Part shown: positions 1 through 4,876 of the stretch, in pieces
Position numbering within the stretch: position 1 is the stretch's first letter
Layout of the letters: the number at the start of each line of letters is the position of its first letter
Assembly: GCA_029938185.1 (NCBI GenBank)
Contig: JAOZVK010000351.1
Span: 1 to 6,259, forward strand
Length of the DNA: 6,259 nucleotides
Direction of reading: 5' to 3'
Origin: Bacteroidales bacterium
GTDB taxonomy: Bacteria > Bacteroidota > Bacteroidia > Bacteroidales > JAOZVK01
Notes under the pieces: generated by a model
What the model was told of the DNA's origin: nothing
Databases searched by the model: none
What the model saw: the letters and a program-made list of their open reading frames with translations, nothing else
Translations under genes and position numbers: made by a program

Positions 1-87
1 TAACTTGCGATTGTTTTGGAAAAAGAAAACTGTTTTTGTGAGTTCTGAATTTTAGGACTGTAAAATTATTTTAGTAATTCAAAAAAA

Positions 88-608
88 ATGTGTAATATTA
101 CACCAGTAAAGTTTAATTAAAATTGTAAAGTTTTTTCAGGACGATACAGAGAGTAAATTAGTTGAAACTGAATTTGGTGGGTGTTCTGTATTCAAAAAAG
201 GTGATTGTGCAGGACAAAATCCAATTAATGATAAAACAGAGTGTTATTTGCATTTTATTGGACGCAAATATTGGGAATTAATTGAAAAGTTCGGATTTAA
301 TGAAAACTTGAAGAATGAAAAAATTTGTATATTTATAAATTATTATCAATTTTTCAGAGAAATTTTGCTTAGTCTTGAAAAAGAAGGAACATTCGTGCTT
401 TTACACGATAAGAGAAGTCCAGTTTTTCATTACAAAATGAATGGAAAAACCAAAGGATTAATACCTTTATTGCTTGATTTTGTTACTGAAAAATATAGAG
501 ATAGAATAATTTTGATAACTGTTCAAGAAGTAATAAATTCTATTGCGAAATTTGAAAAAGCACAATGATTGGATTGACGATTTTAAAAATAAATACGGAA
601 TAAAATAA
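88..608 (+). pseudogene. Frameshifted first gene of the toxin-antitoxin operon, unknown function (possibly restriction-nuclease-like)
   Basis: No frame is open throughout, but three segments join into one ~172-residue protein. An ATG at 88 reads MCNITPVK. Dropping one T from the run at 112-114 continues as LIKIVKFFQDDTESKL. Dropping one A from the run at 555-559 replaces the TGA at 566-568 by a tail KHNDWIDDFKNKYGIK ending at TAA 606-608. That TAA overlaps the next ATG as TAATG, which argues that this is the true end. The unbroken central stretch is 110-568; a TTG-started ORF at 248-568 is only part of it. Visible features are three cysteines near the N-terminus (GGCS, GDCAG, TECY), then HFIGRKYWEL and a CIFINYYQFFREIL segment. 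The C-x5-YW and YYQxxR spacing loosely recalls PGN_0703-like putative nucleases, but I see no D/ExK site, so I do not assign that function. The insertions may be mutations or assembly errors. Confidence 0.6.
90..103. repeat. 14-bp perfect palindrome at the proposed start of the first gene
   Basis: GTGTAATATTACAC equals its own reverse complement and begins on the G of the ATG at 88-90. A palindrome of this length at a gene start could be an operator for the downstream antitoxin or a translation-blocking hairpin. That role is inference from position only. In DNA this AT-rich a chance palindrome is possible. Confidence 0.3.
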
Positions 609-913
609 TGAAAACTAAAAATATCACATTGCAATTATCAAAAACTCTGTTTTGGGATACTGATATAAACAAAATTGATTACGAAAAAAATGCAAGACAT
701 ATTATAGAACGTGTGCTAATGCGTGGTATGCTTACTGACTGGTTTGAAATGAAAAGTTTTTATGGAACAGAACGGATTAAAAATGAAATAATTAAAATTC
801 GTTATTTAGATAAAGTTACGTTAAATTTTTGCAGTAAATATTTTAAAATACAAAAAAAACAATTCAAATGTTACAATACAGAGCCGTCTATCCAAAAACT
901 TTGGAATTATTAA
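608..913 (+). CDS. DUF6922-type antitoxin, partner of the AbiEii-like toxin
   Basis: A 101-residue protein with the pattern I associate with DUF6922 proteins. LFWDTDINKID lies at about 14-24, ARHIIERVLMRGMLTDWFEM follows at about 29-48, then a YGTERI segment, and a RYLDKVTLNFCSKYF block lies at about 65-79. Such proteins are commonly encoded directly upstream of AbiEii/AbiGii nucleotidyltransferase toxins, as here, and are taken to be the antitoxin. The ATG at 608 overlaps the preceding stop (TAATG), so translation is probably coupled to the broken first gene. The last 46 bases are shared with the toxin start in another frame, which again suggests coupled production of the pair. There is no recognisable Shine-Dalgarno sequence, as usual in Bacteroidota. 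The family call is from memory of the pattern; the antitoxin role is inferred from family and position. Confidence 0.8.
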   Translation: MKTKNITLQLSKTLFWDTDINKIDYEKNARHIIERVLMRGMLTDWFEMKSFYGTERIKNEIIKIRYLDKVTLNFCSKYFKIQKKQFKCYNTEPSIQKLWNY

Positions 914-1503
914 AAAAACTAATGCAATATGATAGTTTACAAAACTTTTTTCTTGTTGGCGGGACATCATTAGCATTACAATTAGGACACCGCATTTCGG
1001 TAGATTTAGATTTATTTTTAAATATTGATTTTGACACAGCCGATATTCTAAACGAATTGAGTAATGATTTAGAGTTTAATGTGATTTTACAAAAAGACAA
1101 AAACTCAATGATAATCAATGCAAAGAAACAAAATACAGAAAATGAGCTTGTAAAAATTGATTTTGTTAAATATCCGTATCCGCTAATAAAAAAAGTAATC
1201 AAAATAGACGGATTGTGCTTATTGTCAATTGAAGACATAATTGCAATGAAATTATCAGCAATAGCTAATCGTGGTGCAAAGAAAGATTTTTTTGATATTT
1301 ACGAACTAATGAAAATTTATTCAATCTCAGATATGTTTAAGTTTTTTTCAATCAAATTTCCAAAAACGGCACATTTTCACATATTGAAAAGTCTAATATA
1401 TTTTGAAGATGCAGAACCAGAATTTGACCCAATATCTCTAAATAATACAAGTTGGGAAGAAGTAAAATCAACAATTGAAAAAAGTGTTGCTGAATATATG
1501 TAA
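868..1503 (+). CDS. AbiEii/AbiGii-family nucleotidyltransferase toxin
   Basis: A 211-residue protein of the minimal nucleotidyltransferase type. The fold's active-site pattern is clear: GGTS at 31-34, then the metal-binding pair D46-x-D48 in ISVDLDLF, and a third acidic residue D98 in VKIDF. The family's C-terminal signature follows at about 121-147, LSIEDIIAMKLSAIANRG then KKDFFDIYEL, with K128 and D140/D143. AbiEii-type toxins transfer nucleotides to RNA targets and halt growth; with a cognate antitoxin they act in phage defence and plasmid or island maintenance. The start at 868 is preferred although it overlaps the antitoxin by 46 bases, because MLQYRAVYPKTLELLKKLM is the usual family N-terminus. 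The length is normal and no active-site residue is missing. The TAA stop is the first triplet of the palindromic repeat that follows. Confidence 0.88.
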   Translation: MLQYRAVYPKTLELLKKLMQYDSLQNFFLVGGTSLALQLGHRISVDLDLFLNIDFDTADILNELSNDLEFNVILQKDKNSMIINAKKQNTENELVKIDFVKYPYPLIKKVIKIDGLCLLSIEDIIAMKLSAIANRGAKKDFFDIYELMKIYSISDMFKFFSIKFPKTAHFHILKSLIYFEDAEPEFDPISLNNTSWEEVKSTIEKSVAEYM

Positions 1504-1624
1504 CGAAATGAAAAAAAGGCTATATCATTAGGTTTGAAGTAATTTTATTTTTTGTTTTTTTTTGTGCTTCGCACTTCAAAAAAACAAAAAATAAAACTAC
1601 TCAAACCTATTTCCGTTATGTTCA
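1501..1624. repeat. Imperfect palindrome, attC-like repeat (copy A)
   Basis: A long hairpin closes the toxin gene. Outer arms are TAACG (1501-1505) and CGTTA (1614-1618). An inner arm AGGTTTG (1530-1536) pairs with CAAACCT (1602-1608), with an unpaired A beside AGTA/TACT. A long T/A stem (TTTTATTTTTTGT with ACAAAAAATAAAA) is capped by GTGC-TTC-GCAC at 1564-1574. Stop-codon TAAC on one side, GTTATG on the other, and an extrahelical base in the inner arm resemble an integron attC site. However, the left spacer is unusually long and no integrase is present. Copy B lies at 3838-3960; the left arms (1518-1555 and 3847-3884) match at 32 of 38 positions and the right arms (1584-1620 and 3921-3957) at 29 of 37, with paired changes. 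It may also serve as a transcription terminator. Confidence 0.7.
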
Positions 1625-1897
1625 GTGCGACCTGCAAAGGGTTGCATCTGATTGATTAAATGTTCTTTGAATAGATTAATCCTGTTATTTCACTAACAGT
1701 ATCTCAGGAGGACGTGCTTACAAGGTGAATCCGAACTGGTGCGAAGCTCCTCCGACAATGTTCCGAACTCGTCGAAAGACAGAGTGGGCACTCGAAAACT
1801 GAAAAGTTAAATAGCCGTTCTGATAGAGTAAATGGAGGGTTACTCGGCTCAAAGTAACTCGGATAATACCGGAAACGGAATTATCTTTCAAATGCTC

Positions 1898-1931
1898 GAG
1901 CTGTGTGAGGGGAAACTTTCACGCACAGTTC
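1898..1931 (+). ncRNA. Group II intron domain V (catalytic hairpin)
   Basis: A 34-nt hairpin. G1-C34 closes the stem and the catalytic triad A2-G3-C4 pairs with G31-T32-T33, including the usual G-T wobble. A two-base bulge C25-G26 interrupts the 3' strand, and the upper stem ends in a GAAA tetraloop (15-18). Every expected element of domain V is present, so the ribozyme core looks intact. Confidence 0.9.
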
Positions 1932-1987
1932 ATCGGGGGGGACAAATGTCAATTCTCTTTGTAGAGTTGATAAGTCCCTACCCCCAT
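1932..1987 (+). ncRNA. Group II intron domain VI with branch-point A
   Basis: The G-rich strand at 1935-1943 pairs with GTCCC..CCCCC at about 1974-1985, leaving a TA bulge. The bulged A at 1980 is the eighth base from the proposed 3' end CCCCCAT, the usual position of the lariat branch point. An inner TCAA..CTC/GAGTTGA stem extends the hairpin. Confidence 0.75.
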
Positions 1988-2101
1988 CACTAAAATTGGC
2001 AAGTAATAAATTTGAATAATAATAAATAATTAGTAAAAGAAGTAAAAATTGAAAAATCTTAAATTAATATGAATGTTTTATAGGTAAAACAAAAAAACAA
2101 T
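1988..2101 (+). promoter_or_regulatory. Leader of the ATPase-nuclease operon, weak promoter candidate
   Basis: This AT-rich spacer separates the intron from the ATPase gene. TAAATTTG at 2007-2014 fits the Bacteroidota -7 element TAnnTTTG, but no TTTG box lies about 19 bases upstream, where the intron end is. Promoter activity is therefore only a suggestion. No Shine-Dalgarno sequence precedes the ATG at 2102. Confidence 0.25.
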
Positions 2102-3343
2102 ATGAGTAAAATAAAAATAAAATATTTTGGACCAATTAAAAAAGGTTATCTTGAAAATAATGGTTGGATTGAAATAAAAAAAACTACTATTTTTATTGGT
2201 AATCAAGGAAGTGGAAAAAGCACAGTTGCTAAACTAATATCTACTTTTATATGGATTGAGAAGGCACTTGTGAGAGGTGATTACAATATCAAATGGTTTC
2301 AACGCAAAAACAGATTAAAAAACCGATTTTTAAATTACCATAGAATTGAAAATTATTTAAGTAATAATAATAGTCTATTTGAGAATACCGAGATTGAATA
2401 TGTTGGCGAAGGATTCGAGATAAAATATAAAAAAGGGGATTTATCTATTAAAGAAAAAACAAATAGCAAATACTCTCTGTCTCAAATAATATATGTTCCA
2501 GCAGAAAGAAATTTCATTGCTTATGTCAAAAGTTCCAAAGAATTAAAACTTTCATCAGAATCATTAAAGGAGTTTTTAACTGAATATGATAATGCTAAAA
2601 AAGCAATAAAAAAAGAAATCTCATTACCTATAAATGACGCTTTTGTTGAATATGATAAGTTAAATGATATAGTGAACATTAAAACAAGTGATTACAAAGT
2701 TAAACTAACAGAAGCATCAAGTGGTTTTCAATCTCTTGTTCCGTTATATCTTGTTTCAGAATATTTATCTAAAACAGTAAAAAAAATTGGAGGGAATACT
2801 GAAAGTATGTCTACAAAAGAAATGGAACGATTTAAAAAAGAAATTGAGAATATTTTATCAAATAATGATTTAACAGAAGAACAAAAAAGGATAGCAATTT
2901 CTGTGCTTTCTTCAAAATTTAATAAAACATCATTTATAAACATTGTGGAAGAACCCGAACAGAATTTATTCCCAACATCTCAGTGGCAATTACTTAAAAG
3001 TCTGTTGAAATTTAATAATTCAAATGATAAAAATAAATTAATTATAACAACACACAGTCCATATATAATCAACTTTTTAAGCATTTCAATTCAAGCATAC
3101 TATCTGAAAAATCAAATCAAATCAAATGAAAAGTTACACGAAAAATTAAATAGTGTTATCCCATTAAATTCAACTGTAAATACAAAAGAAGTATCTATTT
3201 ACCAACTTGATGAAAAAGATGGAACTATTATGAAATTAAAAAACTATGAAGGCATCCCTTCGGATAATAATTATTTGAATAATTCCTTGAAAGAGGCTAA
3301 CGAATTATTTGACAAACTCTTAGAAATCGAACAAGAATTATGA
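2102..3343 (+). CDS. AAA/ABC-type ATPase (OLD-like), putative defence-system sensor
   Basis: A 413-residue ATPase of the RecF/OLD/SMC-related kind. The N-terminus KIKYFGPIKKG leads to a Walker A motif GNQGSGKST at 33-41. A charged insertion follows, then YVPAERNFIAY at about 131-141, an ABC-signature-like EASSGFQSLVPLYL at about 204-217, Walker B plus catalytic glutamate in INIVEEPEQNLFP at 279-291, and a switch histidine in ITTHSPYI (H318). All motifs for ATP binding and hydrolysis are intact. No Toprim domain follows, unlike full OLD nucleases; the C-terminal ~80 residues are charged and unrecognised. The stop overlaps the next gene's ATG (ATGA), so the two are co-translated. By analogy with paired ATPase-effector defence systems, I infer that it senses invasion and controls the downstream nuclease. 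It could instead take part in DNA repair. Confidence 0.85.
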   Translation: MSKIKIKYFGPIKKGYLENNGWIEIKKTTIFIGNQGSGKSTVAKLISTFIWIEKALVRGDYNIKWFQRKNRLKNRFLNYHRIENYLSNNNSLFENTEIEYVGEGFEIKYKKGDLSIKEKTNSKYSLSQIIYVPAERNFIAYVKSSKELKLSSESLKEFLTEYDNAKKAIKKEISLPINDAFVEYDKLNDIVNIKTSDYKVKLTEASSGFQSLVPLYLVSEYLSKTVKKIGGNTESMSTKEMERFKKEIENILSNNDLTEEQKRIAISVLSSKFNKTSFINIVEEPEQNLFPTSQWQLLKSLLKFNNSNDKNKLIITTHSPYIINFLSISIQAYYLKNQIKSNEKLHEKLNSVIPLNSTVNTKEVSIYQLDEKDGTIMKLKNYEGIPSDNNYLNNSLKEANELFDKLLEIEQEL

Positions 3344-3837
3344 TAGATTTTTTCAATAATAACTGTAAAGAGAATATACGAACTGATGAAGAATTTGGCA
3401 TTTGTGATAATCAAGACGGAACAAAAGCATATTCAGCAAAGAATAATTCTGAAAATTGGATTGCAATCGTAAAAAATAGTAATCAAAAAGAAATAATATT
3501 TACTGCAATTGACAATTGTATTCAGGTTTATAAGCAGGGAACAAGAGATTTAGAAAGTTCTTGTGATGGTATGTTATCTTTTGAGGACAGCCTTTATCTT
3601 GTTGAACTAAAAAAACAAGGAACAGGAGGTTGGTTGCCCAAAGCGATAAGGCAATTACAAAATACTATTGCACTGATAATAAAAAATAATGATATAAGTG
3701 ATATTAAATATAAAAAGGCTTTTGCGTGCAATAAGAAACACCCATATTTTCAAGTTATAGAAAGTGAACGAAAAAAGAGGTTTTATGACACTACTGGATT
3801 TCGGATAGATGCACAAAATGAAATAGTTGTAAAATGA
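3340..3837 (+). CDS. Small PD-(D/E)XK nuclease-like effector
   Basis: A 165-residue protein starting inside the ATPase stop codon (ATGA). The middle holds a PD-(D/E)XK-type core: D76 in SSCDGML, a beta strand SLYLV, then E89-L90-K91, followed by a helix KAIRQLQNTIALI with Q105/Q107 in the place of the family's motif IV glutamine. This is the order and spacing of the metal-dependent nuclease fold (D ~13 residues before ExK). The N-terminal ~60 residues, including NQDGTKAYSAKNNSENWIA, are unrecognised, and the last 50 are basic (KYKKAF, ERKKRF), which would suit nucleic acid contact. With the upstream ATPase it forms a two-gene module, probably ATPase-controlled DNA or RNA cleavage. The nuclease call rests on the motif pattern; the defence role is inference. 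The stop at 3835-3837 is directly followed by palindrome copy B. Confidence 0.75.
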   Translation: MIDFFNNNCKENIRTDEEFGICDNQDGTKAYSAKNNSENWIAIVKNSNQKEIIFTAIDNCIQVYKQGTRDLESSCDGMLSFEDSLYLVELKKQGTGGWLPKAIRQLQNTIALIIKNNDISDIKYKKAFACNKKHPYFQVIESERKKRFYDTTGFRIDAQNEIVVK

Positions 3838-3960
3838 AAATTCAATGGCTATATCATTGGGCTTGATGCTATTTTGTTTTTTGTGCAGTTCATTTTTTCG
3901 CTACGCTCAAAACTCACTACACAAAAAACAAAACATCACAAGCCCATATCCGATATGCAC
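3838..3960. repeat. Imperfect palindrome, attC-like repeat (copy B)
   Basis: This is the second copy of the hairpin that closes the toxin gene. GGGCTTG (3859-3865) pairs with CAAGCCC (3938-3944), ATG/CAT continues with two unpaired bases (CA) on the right, and a 14-bp perfect stem follows (TTTTGTTTTTTGTG, 3872-3885, with its complement at 3920-3933). Outer TATATC (3851-3856) can pair with GATATG (3952-3957). Compared with copy A, three stem positions change on both sides so that pairing is kept. The GTT of copy A reads GAT here (CCGATATG), so this copy lacks the integron crossover triplet and may be degenerate or not a true attC. It could also act as a terminator for the ATPase-nuclease operon. 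Confidence 0.7.
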
Positions 3961-3990
3961 TATTGCAAAAAAAAAATAATATAAAAAAAA

Positions 3991-4405
3991 ATGAAGAAAT
4001 TTAATTTAATTTTAGTAGCAATTATGATGATTGCATTTTCAGGAGAAGTAATAGCAGAAAACTATTATGTAAACAGTAATACAGGCGATGACGGTAATAA
4101 TGGCAGTAATTCTACACCATGGCGTAAGTAGTCTAACAAAAGTTTTTCAACATTTATATTTTATTAATTTGCATATTTTTAGAATGTTAAAAGAATGCGT
4201 AAGCCACATTAAATAGGTCGAAGACCTTACTCTAAGCTATGCAATTACTCAAGCACAAGCAGATGACATAATTAATATTTCTGGAACTTTTACAGGAAGC
4301 TATAATGTAGACAAAAGTTTACAAATAGTAGGCGATGGCTGTGCAAATAGTTTAAGAAAAATTATAAAAATTCGAAAATCAAAAACTACGAATCAATTAT
4401 TATAA
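3991..4405 (+). pseudogene. Secreted parallel beta-helix protein gene, interrupted and truncated
   Basis: The ATG at 3991 begins a clear signal peptide (MKKFNLILVAIMMIAFSG, cleavage probably after VIA) followed by ENYYVNSNTGDDGNNGSNS and TPWR. That is the usual N-terminus of DUF1565-like or right-handed beta-helix surface proteins. It stops at 4129-4131 inside an inserted repeat. The reading frame resumes after the insert at 4229 as TLSYAITQAQADDIINISG, then TFTGSYNVDKSLQIVGDGC, giving the family-typical TPWRTLSYAI across the joint if the insert is removed. It then loses similarity after about 4351 and ends at TAA 4403-4405. Only about 90 residues of a normally much longer protein remain, so it is a dead fragment. 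As a signal-bearing 46-residue peptide it could still be made, but there is no reason to expect a function. Confidence 0.8.
4127..4229. mobile_element. Small inserted repeat (copy 1), TA-flanked, MITE-like
   Basis: About 101 bases plus a duplicated TA split the beta-helix gene; TA stands at 4125-4126 on the left and 4228-4229 on the right. Removing one TA and the insert restores the reading frame exactly. The last 69 bases (4161-4229) match 4808-4876 without gaps at 57 of 69 positions. The right end holds the hairpin AGGTC-GAA-GACCT. The element has no coding capacity. TA duplication is typical of IS630/Tc1-mariner-type non-autonomous elements, but clear terminal inverted repeats are not visible, so the mechanism is open. 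Confidence 0.65.
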
Positions 4406-4461
4406 GCAAAAAAGTAAAGGAATGGACACAAAAAGAAAGTGGCAAAATTGTTGATAATTAA
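4351..4461 (+). pseudogene. Possible C-terminal gene remnant
   Basis: In a frame different from the beta-helix fragment, 36 codons run open to a TAA at 4459-4461, ending KNYESIIISKKVKEWTQKES and GKIVDN. The composition looks like a real protein end, but there is a TAG directly before it at 4348-4350 and no start. It could be the tail of a gene fused here by a deletion. I do not recognise the family, and chance is a real alternative. Confidence 0.25.
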
Positions 4462-4471
4462 CAATTATCAA
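4451..4471. repeat. Perfect 9-bp inverted repeat
   Basis: TTGATAATT and AATTATCAA are exact complements separated by AAC. The repeat lies at the end of the possible gene remnant. It has no T-run after it and is too AT-rich to be a good terminator; a binding site or chance are both possible. Confidence 0.4.
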
Positions 4472-4604
4472 ATAATAATTTATTTTACAGTGAATAAAAT
4501 AAATTTAGTTGCCACCTCTCTCTATAATTACCGCAAATAAGTAATTAACAATGAACAATGGATAATTAACAATTTTGCTTACGCTTGATAAACAGCATAA
4601 TAAA

Positions 4605-4625
4605 AAAAACAAAAGTGTTGTTTTT
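4605..4625. terminator. Weak A/T hairpin, possible bidirectional terminator
   Basis: AAAAACAA (4605-4612) pairs with TTGTTTTT (4618-4625) around a five-base loop, giving A-run and T-run flanks on either strand. The stem has one G/C pair, so termination strength would be low. It lies about 250 bases past the stop of the minus-strand dgt-like gene. Confidence 0.25.
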
Positions 4626-4807
4626 ATATATCGACCTACTTATATGAATTTTTATTCTATATGTTTGCGTTTTTTTTAATTTCTAAAAACTTTGAACACA
4701 TAGTTACTTAGCGTTAAAAGCTACAAACAAAATTGTTAAATTATTACTTTTTATAAATTTGATAGTTCACAGTCTTCAGTCTACAGCCATTTTCACTCAG
4801 CCTTTTC

Positions 4808-4876
4808 TTACTAAATTACATATTGTTAGAATATTAACAAAATGTGTAAGTAACATAAAAAAGGTCGAAGACCTTA
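4808..4876. repeat. Dispersed small repeat (copy 2), abutting the dgt-like gene
   Basis: This is ungapped with 4161-4229 at 57 of 69 bases, ending in the same AAGGTC-GAA-GACCTT hairpin (4861-4875). As in copy 1, TA follows GACCT. Weaker similarity extends leftward to an AGTCTA at about 4779-4784. The stop codon of the minus-strand gene (4874-4876) is made of the last bases of this repeat, so the element landed at, or defined, that gene's 3' end. On that strand the hairpin falls directly after the stop and could help end transcription. Confidence 0.7.

Larger units (their letters stand above)
1625..1987 (+). mobile_element. ORF-less group II intron (363 nt)
   Basis: The 5' end GTGCGACC matches the group II consensus GUGYG. 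Near the 3' end is a canonical 34-nt domain V, then a domain VI stem with a bulged A and an AY terminus (CCCCCAT). Between them are a TGCAA/TTGCA hairpin, an AGGAG/CTCCT stem (around 1705-1755), a GGGTTACT/AGTAACTC hairpin (1837-1860) and a GAAA-capped GATAAT/ATTATC hairpin (1862-1885) directly before domain V. Domain IV, which normally carries the reverse transcriptase/maturase gene, is reduced to about a dozen bases. The element therefore cannot move on its own and would need a maturase from elsewhere. It starts exactly at the end of palindrome copy A, between two gene units and not inside a coding region. Its higher GC than the flanks fits a structured, transferred RNA. The exact 3' end (1987 or 1990) is uncertain. 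Confidence 0.85.
4406..4807. other. Gene-free decayed stretch
   Basis: No convincing gene on either strand. The stretch holds an inverted repeat at 4451-4471, an AACAATGAACAATGG/AATTAACAA type of simple repeat around 4543-4574, a weak hairpin at 4605-4625, and a short 7-base tandem (CAGTCTT, CAGTCTA, CAGCCAT) around 4770-4790. The pattern fits accumulated repeat debris between the beta-helix remnant and the dgt-like gene. Confidence 0.6.

Noticed and set aside
888..1238. Minus-strand ORF of 116 codons
   Set aside because: It lies entirely inside the AbiEii-type toxin gene, whose active-site motifs are intact, and its product resembles no family I know.
1501..1624. A plain rho-independent terminator for the toxin operon
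   Set aside because: The hairpin is far longer than a terminator stem, has outer arms and unpaired bases, and recurs with covariation at 3838-3960. A terminator side-role remains possible.
2728..2943. Minus-strand ORF of 71 codons
   Set aside because: It is a shadow inside the ATPase gene between the signature-like motif and Walker B.
2102..3837. Naming the ATPase pair as PARIS or Septu
   Set aside because: The second gene lacks Toprim/DUF4435 or HNH features and shows a D..ExK..Q pattern instead.
3838..3960. Calling both palindromes bona fide integron attC sites
   Set aside because: Copy B has GAT where the crossover GTT should be, the spacers are asymmetric, and no integrase is visible, so only attC-like is justified.
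1501..3960. CRISPR array
   Set aside because: There are only two long palindromic repeats more than 2 kb apart, with no short regularly spaced repeats.
3991..4131. An intact 46-residue secreted peptide gene
   Set aside because: The stop lies within the inserted repeat and the family sequence resumes after it, so this is the front of a broken larger gene.
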